DNA of 5,861 bases, taken from positions 1 through 5,861 of the forward strand of contig CAMWKY010000147.1 of assembly GCA_947174965.1 (NCBI GenBank), written 5' to 3'. The translations under genes were made by a program, and so were the position numbers. Position 1 is the stretch's first letter. The number at the start of each line of letters is the position of its first letter. The notes below the pieces were generated by a model, which was not told where the DNA came from, searched no databases, and was given only the letters and a program-made list of their open reading frames with translations. This document shows positions 1 to 4,702 of the stretch, piece by piece. This DNA is from an uncultured Ruminococcus sp. (GTDB taxonomy: Bacteria > Bacillota > Clostridia > Oscillospirales > Ruminococcaceae).

Positions 1-12
1 TCCTAAATGTTT

Positions 13-42
13 CTGAAATTATTGTAACACAAATTTTATAAT
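13..42 (+). promoter_or_regulatory. Candidate rightward early promoter for the transposition operon
   Basis: A perfect TATAAT (37-42) is preceded after 18 nt by CTGAAA (13-18), four of six matches to the -35 consensus. Transcription would begin near 49 and give a leader of about 60 nt before the transposase start. It interleaves with the leftward promoter, so RNA polymerase could not occupy both. A weaker -35 than the opposing promoter fits a lysogenic default, which is inference. Confidence 0.5.
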
Positions 43-49
43 TTGTCAA
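21..49 (-). promoter_or_regulatory. Strong leftward sigma-A promoter, probably for a divergent repressor gene
   Basis: Read on the minus strand, a perfect TTGACA -35 box (44-49) is followed by a 17-nt spacer and a TACAAT -10 box (21-26), five of six matches to consensus. A run of seven A on the same strand (54-60) lies just upstream of the -35 and could act as an UP element. Transcription would start near position 14 and leave the window to the left. In Mu-like phages the repressor is transcribed divergently from the transposition operon, so a repressor is the expected target, but that gene is not visible here. Confidence 0.75.
29..46. promoter_or_regulatory. Candidate operator, inverted repeat between the two promoters
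   Basis: ACAAAT (29-34) and ATTTGT (41-46) are perfect inverted repeats separated by 6 nt. The palindrome covers the spacer of the leftward promoter and the -10 of the rightward one. Its position and size suit a dimeric repressor or Ner-like regulator. A/T richness makes a chance palindrome possible. Confidence 0.4.
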
Positions 50-62
50 GAACTTTTTTTGC

Positions 63-88
63 GGAGCAGGTCAATTTTTTACTGCTCC
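63..88 (+). promoter_or_regulatory. Leader hairpin just upstream of the transposase ribosome binding site
   Basis: GGAGCAG (63-69) pairs perfectly with CTGCTCC (82-88) around a 12-nt T-rich loop. It ends seven bases before the AAAGGAGG Shine-Dalgarno sequence (95-102). There is no U-tract after it, so it does not look like a terminator. It may stabilise the 5' end of the early mRNA or affect ribosome access. Confidence 0.4.
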
Positions 89-108
89 ACGAAGAAAGGA
101 GGAAAAAG

Positions 109-2100
109 TTGGACTATTTATCAACAAAACAAGTTGCTGAGTTAAAAGGCTGTAAAGAACGATATATACAAAAACTTTGCAAGGACGGCAAGATAGAGGC
201 GATTCAGGTAACAAGCAGCAAGGACAGAATGAAATACCTGATACCTGTTTCGGCACTATCTGAAGACTTACAAGCAAAATATTATAAGCATAAACGAACA
301 GAAGCAGGAATTGCACCCGAAAAAAACGAATCTGAAAACAGTTCAGAAACAGCGTTTAAATACCGTTTAAAAGGTGTTTCAAAGGCGTTTGAGGAATTTT
401 CAGACACGGAGCGTATGAAAATAAAGTTCTGGATTGATTTGCTCAATGAATGGCAGGCAGAACGTTCCAGACGTAAGGACAAGACCGAGTTTGACAAGAT
501 ATTTGTCGCTCATCAGAAATATATCCACCCTGAAATCGAAATCAGCACGGATATTCTTTACCGAAAATATGCTGCTTATAAAAATAAGTGCTACGGAGAT
601 TTGCTTGATAAGCGTGGTGGCTGGAACAGAGGAAAAAGTAAACTCGAAGACGACAGTATCATCTGGCAGAACTTCCTGAGCGTATACCTTAACCAGAGCA
701 AGCCAAATATTGCACTCTGCTACAGAATGGTAACAGCATATATAGCTGAGGAACACCCTGAACTTGTTGAAGAAATCCCGTCAGTATCAAGTTTCAGAAG
801 AAAAATTGAAACCCTGCCTTTTGCGGTTCTGGACTACTCACATAATGGTGAAAAGGCGATGCGCGACCACTGTACTCCGTCCGCAATCCGTGACAAAAGC
901 GATATTTACGCAAATGACGGCTGGGTTATGGACAATTACACATTCGACGTTATAGTCAAGCAGGACGACAACTCAAAAAAGACAAGGAGACTTTACATAA
1001 CAACAGTTCTTGATGTAAAATCAAATGTCCTTGTCGGCTGGAACATCACCGAAAGCCCAGACAGCAATTCAACGCTTGATGCACTGTACTTCGCAATACT
1101 GAGGTACGGTATTCCAAAAAGGCTGTATTTTGACAACGGACGTGAATTTACCACACTTGATATTGCAGGTGAAAAACGCAACAGAAAAGTTGCAAAAAAC
1201 AAGAAAGGCGATATTCCGCTTACAATAGCAGAAAAGCTTGGTATAGAACTGATTTTTGCAAAGGTTACAAATGCTCAGGCGAAAGTCGTGGAGCGTATTC
1301 ACAGAGTAATCAAGGAGCAGTATTGTACAGCACAGTACGGCTACTGCGGAGGAAATGTTGTGGAACGTCCCGAAATACTCAAAACAAACATCAAAAACGG
1401 TACTGTTGAAACAGAGGCAGAACTACGCAGGACATTTGCTGATTTTGCCGACAATATATACAACGTCCAGCCTTACGGCAGCAGTGAAGCGAAGTATAAA
1501 AATATGCCGCTGTGCGATGTCTGGAACGCTTCAATCAAGGAAACCGAGTTCAGAAAGGCAAAAAAAGACGTTCTCAACCTGCTTATGATGAGAAATGCAG
1601 GATTCCAGACAATCAAAAAGAACGGCGTATTTATATGGTATCACAATGAAAAAATATGGTACTATGATAAAAATATCACATGGAAGCATATTGGTGAAAA
1701 AGTCTGTGTCAGATATGACAGAAACAACCCATCAGAAGTCAGACTTTATGATAAAGATGACAGGTATCTGTTCAGCTGGCATTGTGCAGACTGGCTTATG
1801 CTGAAATATTTCAGTGCAAGTGAAGAAGAACTTGCAGAACTCGGACGTGGAAAAGCAGATGTTGACAGACAGATAAAGGCACGTGCAAAAGAACTCAAAG
1901 GCAATGGTGTCCTTACACCAAAAAGCGGTCTGGAGTACATTGCAAGCCAGAATACAGGCAAATTCAATATACAGCAACCAAAAAATATAACTATTGTGAC
2001 AGCAAATGAAGAACCTGAAGAACGTATGGCAGCCGGTGCTGAGAACATAGTAATCGACAGGAAAAAAATGATAAAAAATGCAGAAATGAGGAAAAAATAA
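109..2100 (+). CDS. A: Mu-type DDE transposase (MuA-like)
   Basis: This is the DNA strand-transfer enzyme that binds phage ends and joins them to target DNA. TTG at 109 is chosen because AAAGGAGG (95-102) sits 6 nt upstream. The resulting protein is 663 residues, the length I recall for phage Mu A; an upstream TTG at 43 lacks a Shine-Dalgarno. Residues about 3-60 form a helix-turn-helix (STKQVAELKG...RYIQKLCKDGKI). The RNase H-like core carries D275 (VMDNYTFDV), D342 (YFDNGREF) and E395 (AKVVERIHR). These align with MuA D269, D336 and E392, with the same 67-residue D-D spacing. Residues about 507-558 resemble the MuA beta-barrel domain. The tail is very basic and ends in RKK. ATPase B follows without a gap. 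No frameshift or missing catalytic residue is seen, so it is probably active. Confidence 0.95.
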   Translation: MDYLSTKQVAELKGCKERYIQKLCKDGKIEAIQVTSSKDRMKYLIPVSALSEDLQAKYYKHKRTEAGIAPEKNESENSSETAFKYRLKGVSKAFEEFSDTERMKIKFWIDLLNEWQAERSRRKDKTEFDKIFVAHQKYIHPEIEISTDILYRKYAAYKNKCYGDLLDKRGGWNRGKSKLEDDSIIWQNFLSVYLNQSKPNIALCYRMVTAYIAEEHPELVEEIPSVSSFRRKIETLPFAVLDYSHNGEKAMRDHCTPSAIRDKSDIYANDGWVMDNYTFDVIVKQDDNSKKTRRLYITTVLDVKSNVLVGWNITESPDSNSTLDALYFAILRYGIPKRLYFDNGREFTTLDIAGEKRNRKVAKNKKGDIPLTIAEKLGIELIFAKVTNAQAKVVERIHRVIKEQYCTAQYGYCGGNVVERPEILKTNIKNGTVETEAELRRTFADFADNIYNVQPYGSSEAKYKNMPLCDVWNASIKETEFRKAKKDVLNLLMMRNAGFQTIKKNGVFIWYHNEKIWYYDKNITWKHIGEKVCVRYDRNNPSEVRLYDKDDRYLFSWHCADWLMLKYFSASEEELAELGRGKADVDRQIKARAKELKGNGVLTPKSGLEYIASQNTGKFNIQQPKNITIVTANEEPEERMAAGAENIVIDRKKMIKNAEMRKK

Positions 2101-3015
2101 ATGTATACACAGGAACAGCTTGAACTTCTTGAAAAATTGGAAGTTCTTCAAAAAGAAAGAAAGCTCACCCAGAACGGTGTTGCAGAACTTGTGGGGGTAT
2201 CAAAATCAGCTCTTTCACAGGCAAGAACCGGAAAACTTGAAAAAACACAGAAATTTTTTGATACACTTGCAGGCTATTTTGAGGTCAAGGAAAAAGCAAA
2301 ACTTACATACTCCGAACTGAAATATGTACCGACAAGCATTTCAGAGCATATTTACAATGTAATCAGCTTATGTCAGATAAAGGGCGGACTTGCTGTTGTT
2401 GTGGGCGATGCAGGTATCGGCAAATCAAAAGCAATACAGAAATTCACCACTGACAATCCGACAAGCAGCTTTTCAATAACGGTCAATCCATGTTTTTCCA
2501 ATATAAAAAGTATGCTGAAACTAATTGCAAACACAATAGGAGCTGTTCCGAAGCGTTCGAGCGACGAACTCTGGCTTTCAATTGCGGACAAGCTCACAGA
2601 CGGAACAGTGCTTATTTTCGATGAGGCACAGCATCTTAATATGAAAACTATCGAAGTGCTTAGAAGTTTTTCCGATTACTTCAACGACAGACATCAGACA
2701 CTCGGAATCTGCTTTATCGGAAATATTGAGATAATCGAAAGATTCGACAGTAAAAAGTTTGAACAGATTATAAACCGCACAAAACAAAGTCCCGTATTTC
2801 ACAAATCTGACATCACCCATGATGATATAAAGAAAATTTTCCCGATTCTTGAAGCAGAAAACATGGAAAAGGAAATTGATTATCTTTATAAGGTCACACA
2901 GACTGAACAGGCACTAAGAGGTGCAATAAACCTTTTTTCAAACGCCTATGACAACGAAAACATCACATACGAGGGACTTGCCGCTATGGCAGATTACATG
3001 GGTATTAAAGTATGA
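2101..3015 (+). CDS. B: MuB-like AAA+ ATPase, transposition target selector
   Basis: MuB-family proteins bind DNA in an ATP-dependent way, deliver target DNA to the transposase and activate it. The protein has 304 residues, close to MuB (312). Residues about 10-65 are a lambda-repressor-like helix-turn-helix (LTQNGVAELVGVSKSALSQ). Walker A is G102-S109 (GDAGIGKS), Walker B is LIFDEAQ with D174 and E175, a sensor-1 Asn is N208 (FIGN), and R226 (INRT) is a candidate arginine finger. The ATG directly follows the transposase TAA, with GAGG 9 nt upstream. Its stop overlaps the next start (ATGA), so A, B and the next gene are probably translationally coupled. ATP-binding residues look intact. TniB and TnsC are relatives, but size, N-terminal HTH and MuA-like partner favour MuB. 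Confidence 0.93.
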   Translation: MYTQEQLELLEKLEVLQKERKLTQNGVAELVGVSKSALSQARTGKLEKTQKFFDTLAGYFEVKEKAKLTYSELKYVPTSISEHIYNVISLCQIKGGLAVVVGDAGIGKSKAIQKFTTDNPTSSFSITVNPCFSNIKSMLKLIANTIGAVPKRSSDELWLSIADKLTDGTVLIFDEAQHLNMKTIEVLRSFSDYFNDRHQTLGICFIGNIEIIERFDSKKFEQIINRTKQSPVFHKSDITHDDIKKIFPILEAENMEKEIDYLYKVTQTEQALRGAINLFSNAYDNENITYEGLAAMADYMGIKV

Positions 3016-3398
3016 AGAAAACGAATAAAAAAACAAAAATCCTGCTCCATGCAGTTATATCAGTGGCTGTGACAACACAGCTGCTGAGCATACTCTGCTT
3101 CAGGCACTCGCTTACAATCGGCGGAGAAATACTTATACCCGTACTTGTACTGCTCATCAGGCAGGCGGCAATAAAAATTACGGATATATTCACCGGAATC
3201 AGAGACGAATTAAGAAATATGGAGGAAAACCGAATGAAATACCCGACAAAGCATCAGAGAATACTTCTCAAAAAATACGGACTTAATCCGAAAAAATGGA
3301 TTATCACGTCCGAAAACATCATGGAAATGAAAGCCGTCCACAGATATAGTGGAATTGTATGTGTACTCAATAAAAAGAGAGGTACGGACAATGAATAA
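3012..3398 (+). CDS. Small membrane protein fused in frame to a DUF6906-like C-terminus
   Basis: I do not recognise the N-terminal part. After a Lys-rich start it has two hydrophobic stretches (residues about 9-29 and 38-55), probably two membrane helices, followed by a charged stretch (about 58-74). Residues 75-128 resemble small phage proteins of the DUF6906 type, which share a pattern like KYGLNPKKW followed by a short beta-rich tail. The start ATG overlaps the stop of the ATPase gene (ATGA). A strong GGAGG (3221-3225) lies 8 nt before an in-frame ATG at 3234, so the C-terminal part is probably also made alone. The long form may thus be a genuine fusion, or a small membrane gene whose stop was lost. 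Function is unknown; the place just after A-B suggests an early accessory role. Confidence 0.6.
   Translation: MKKTNKKTKILLHAVISVAVTTQLLSILCFRHSLTIGGEILIPVLVLLIRQAAIKITDIFTGIRDELRNMEENRMKYPTKHQRILLKKYGLNPKKWIITSENIMEMKAVHRYSGIVCVLNKKRGTDNE
3234..3398 (+). CDS. DUF6906-like small phage protein, internal start of the longer frame
   Basis: This 54-residue product starts at an internal ATG with an excellent GGAGG site 8 nt upstream (3221-3225), stronger than anything before the long form's ATG at 3012. It reads MKYPTKHQRILLKKYGLNPK and continues with KKW and a short tail rich in Val, Ile and Lys. That pattern is what I recall for DUF6906 proteins of Firmicutes phages, which are normally stand-alone and about this size. 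No function is established that I know of. It overlaps the next gene by 8 nt. The family call is from memory of the pattern, not from a search. Confidence 0.55.
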   Translation: MKYPTKHQRILLKKYGLNPKKWIITSENIMEMKAVHRYSGIVCVLNKKRGTDNE

Positions 3399-3615
3399 CG
3401 AAAAATGCAGATTCAGTTCCTATGGAGGATATTGCAGAATACTTTCAGTCAAATCATGCGACGGCATGAACGAGGACTGCCCGTTCTATAAAACAGAAAA
3501 GCAGTTCCGTGAATCAGCAGACCGTGCAATACTTATAAACCGCAGAAAATGCAGATGTGAAAGCTGTACATATACCACAAAACCATGTCAGCTGTCTGTA
3601 TTCTATAAGAAATAA
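3391..3615 (+). CDS. Small Cys-rich protein, possible zinc-binding
   Basis: This 74-residue protein carries nine cysteines. They include CRF near the start, YCRI, SCDGM, DCPFYKT and a CRCESC cluster followed by a last Cys in KPCQL. Such spacing suggests metal binding, and the CPFYKT(E)KQF pattern is common in small Firmicutes phage proteins, but I know no function for it. The ATG at 3391 is chosen because GAGAGG (3377-3382) lies 8 nt upstream. An upstream in-frame ATG at 3349 has no good site. It overlaps the preceding stop by 8 nt, which suggests coupled translation. Confidence 0.75.
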   Translation: MNNEKCRFSSYGGYCRILSVKSCDGMNEDCPFYKTEKQFRESADRAILINRRKCRCESCTYTTKPCQLSVFYKK

Positions 3616-3638
3616 CAGTCAGAACAGAGGTAAGAAAA

Positions 3639-3827
3639 ATGATTACAGAAATACTTGAAGCTTTTGAAACCAAATTCAACAGAACTTTCAGAAATATCGA
3701 AGAAATAAGACAGGAATACTCAACAGTTGAAATACTTGATATATGGCTTGAATACGAAGGAATCGTCGGATATACACGCAACATAATTGATTTACTCGGC
3801 GAATGTGAAGTCTATATCGAAGAATAG
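3639..3827 (+). CDS. Small acidic protein of unknown function
   Basis: This 62-residue protein starts at ATG 3639 with CAGAGG (3625-3630) 8 nt upstream. It is strongly acidic and appears helical (ITEILEAFETKFNRTFRNIE, then further Glu/Ile-rich stretches). It has no Cys pair, signal peptide or membrane segment besides short hydrophobic patches. I do not recognise the family. Its TAG stop (3825-3827) shares its last base with the first base of the ribozyme's stem II, so cleavage at 3853 would leave its mRNA with a 3' hairpin right after the stop codon. Confidence 0.7.
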   Translation: MITEILEAFETKFNRTFRNIEEIRQEYSTVEILDIWLEYEGIVGYTRNIIDLLGECEVYIEE

Positions 3828-3891
3828 CCGAAACAGCGGACAAGCCCGCTGTCTGCCGTGAACGGTCGCACGGTACTGATGAGGCAGACCA
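3827..3891 (+). ncRNA. Type II hammerhead self-cleaving ribozyme, copy 1
   Basis: All hammerhead core parts occur in type II order. GCC (3827-3829) begins stem II, followed by GAA (3830-3832). Stem III is ACAGCGG (3833-3839) with CCGCTGT (3846-3852), 7 perfect pairs around a 6-nt loop. The cleavage-site C is 3853 (GUC), so the cut falls between 3853 and 3854. Stem I is TGCCGTG (3854-3860) with CACGGTA (3869-3875), including one G-U pair. CTGATGA is 3876-3882, and GGC (3883-3885) closes a 3-bp stem II. Loop I has GGTC (3864-3867), complementary to GACC (3887-3890), a probable pseudoknot that would compensate for the short stem II. It lies between the genes ending at 3827 and starting at 3909. 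Confidence 0.93.
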
Positions 3892-3908
3892 GAAAAGAGG
3901 TGTTGAAA

Positions 3909-4100
3909 TTGAAAATCACAATCGAAGCAGAAGCAAAAGAAATTGCTGATATTTTGTCGGCATTGAAAAGCCAGACATTTTCCAAAGATATTAAGCTGTT
4001 TCCACAAAAGAAAAGCTATATGTCAGGAGAATTAAGAAATCTTCTTGATTCCAGTGTAAGAAAAGCAATGAAAGAACTTAATGAGCAATTTAAAACATGA
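3909..4100 (+). CDS. Small protein of unknown function between ribozymes 1 and 2
   Basis: The start is TTG 3909, preceded by AAGAGGTG (3895-3902) at 6 nt; the TTG at 3903 is too close to it. The open frame extends upstream through the ribozyme from GTG 3858, but that GTG lies in stem I and has no ribosome binding site. The 63-residue product begins MKITIEAEAKEIADIL, a pattern I have seen in small Clostridia phage proteins without known function. It continues with a Lys-rich middle and an amphipathic helix at the C-terminus. Ribozyme cleavage at 3853 and 4192 would place this gene alone on a 339-nt RNA with a 55-nt 5' leader. Confidence 0.7.
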   Translation: MKITIEAEAKEIADILSALKSQTFSKDIKLFPQKKSYMSGELRNLLDSSVRKAMKELNEQFKT

Positions 4101-4104
4101 AAAT

Positions 4105-4143
4105 GAAGTGAAAGAAACAGACAATAAAAATTTGTTTCACTTC
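4105..4143 (+). repeat. Inverted repeat (hairpin) after the 3909-4100 gene
   Basis: GAAGTGAAA (4105-4113) and TTTCACTTC (4135-4143) are perfect complements of 9 bp around a 21-nt A-rich loop. After one G-G mismatch, three more A-T pairs are possible. A competing 6-bp pairing, GAAACA (4114-4119) with TGTTTC (4133-4138), shares bases with it. It starts 4 nt after the stop codon and has no U-tract, so termination is unlikely. It may protect a 3' end or influence folding of the ribozyme that begins 15 nt later. Confidence 0.55.
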
Positions 4144-4158
4144 AATAGTTCTGAAACA

Positions 4159-4230
4159 GCCGAAACAGCGGAGAATATCCTGCTCCGCTGTCTGCCGTGA
4201 ACGGTCGCACGGTACTGATGAGGCAGACCA
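4159..4230 (+). ncRNA. Type II hammerhead self-cleaving ribozyme, copy 2
   Basis: Stem II 5' strand GCC is 4159-4161 and GAA is 4162-4164. Stem III is 9 perfect pairs, ACAGCGGAG (4165-4173) with CTCCGCTGT (4183-4191), two more than copy 1 with both strands changed to match. The cleavage C is 4192, so the cut is 4192/4193. Stem I is 4193-4199 with 4208-4214, CTGATGA is 4215-4221 and stem II 3' strand GGC is 4222-4224. The pseudoknot candidate is GGTC (4203-4206) with GACC (4226-4229). From the 3' strand of stem III to the end it is identical to copy 1. It lies 58 nt after one gene and 19 nt before the likely GTG of the next. Confidence 0.93.
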
Positions 4231-4249
4231 AGAAAGCGTGGTGAATGAT

Positions 4250-4603
4250 GTGAACTGGACAGAAGATGATGAAATCAGATGCGAAACTGAACGTAAGGAA
4301 CAAAAACGAAAAATCATACAGAAAAAACTTGATGAGGCACAGCACAGGTATGATGAAGCAGAACGCAACTATCAGGACACAGGTTCATCAAGTGCTATGA
4401 GGACGATGCACAGAAATGAAGATATAATGATGATTTGCAGACTTGCACTTCAGGCACTTGACAATGTATGCGGAACGTGCGAAAATCGCAGACGCAACGC
4501 TAAATATGCTGTAAATAAATATAAAGAGGCAAAAGAATCGGGCAATAATGATGAACTTAATTTTGACAATATAATCGCTGATTTTATAGACTTACAGTAT
4601 TGA
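4250..4603 (+). CDS. Charged coiled-coil protein between ribozymes 2 and 3
   Basis: The start is uncertain among GTG codons at 4238, 4241 and 4250. I choose 4250 because a weak Shine-Dalgarno-like GTGGTGA (4238-4244) lies 5 nt before it, matching the layout after the other two ribozymes. This gives 117 residues. Residues about 10-45 are a heptad-like, highly charged helix (KKLDEAQHRYDEAERNY), probably a coiled coil. A second helical part carries VCGTCENRRR, a single CxxC, then an acidic C-terminus. I do not recognise the family. Its TGA stop (4601-4603) is 4 nt before ribozyme 3. Cleavage at 4192 and 4640 would free it as a 448-nt single-gene RNA with a 57-nt leader. Confidence 0.7.
   Translation: MNWTEDDEIRCETERKEQKRKIIQKKLDEAQHRYDEAERNYQDTGSSSAMRTMHRNEDIMMICRLALQALDNVCGTCENRRRNAKYAVNKYKEAKESGNNDELNFDNIIADFIDLQY
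4563..4590 (+). promoter_or_regulatory. Possible internal promoter upstream of ribozyme 3
   Basis: A perfect TTGACA (4563-4568) is followed after 16 nt by TATAGA (4585-4590), four of six matches to the -10 consensus. It lies inside the end of the coding region, so it may be chance. If active, RNA would start near 4597 and begin almost directly with ribozyme 3, which would then remove a leader of about 44 nt. Confidence 0.3.
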
Positions 4604-4607
4604 AACA

Positions 4608-4678
4608 GCCGAAACAGCGGAAAAATTCTACTCCGCTGTCTGCCGTGAACGGTCACACGGTACTGATGAGGCAGACCA
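4608..4678 (+). ncRNA. Type II hammerhead self-cleaving ribozyme, copy 3
   Basis: GCC is 4608-4610 and GAA 4611-4613. Stem III is 8 perfect pairs, ACAGCGGA (4614-4621) with TCCGCTGT (4632-4639), around a 10-nt loop unlike the other copies. The cleavage C is 4640, with the cut at 4640/4641. Stem I is 4641-4647 with 4656-4662, CTGATGA is 4663-4669 and GGC is 4670-4672. The pseudoknot candidate is GGTC (4651-4654) with GACC (4674-4677). The only difference from copies 1 and 2 in the 3' half is A at 4655 instead of G, the last base of loop I, outside every pairing. It sits between the genes ending at 4603 and starting at 4703. Confidence 0.93.
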
Positions 4679-4702
4679 AATAAATAAGCGGAGGTGATGA
4701 AA

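Noticed and set aside
43..108. Longer transposase start at TTG 43, adding 22 residues
   Set aside because: It lies in the promoter region and before the expected transcription start, and lacks a ribosome binding site. TTG 109 has AAAGGAGG at ideal spacing and gives the MuA length.
71..2151. Several minus-strand frames opposite the transposase and ATPase genes
   Set aside because: They are shadows of strongly supported genes, with low-complexity Phe/Ser/Cys-rich translations and no ribosome binding sites.
3833..3852. Intrinsic terminators at the GC-rich stem III hairpins
   Set aside because: None is followed by a U-tract. The bases after each stem are the GUC cleavage site and stem I.
3858..3908. 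Upstream extension of the 3909-4100 gene through the ribozyme
   Set aside because: The extra codons are stem I, the core and stem II of the hammerhead. The GTG at 3858 has no ribosome binding site.
3827..4678. CRISPR array or transposon repeats
   Set aside because: The three repeats are far apart, separated by genes of different length, and fold as complete hammerheads. There are no short regular spacers, terminal inverted repeats or target duplications.
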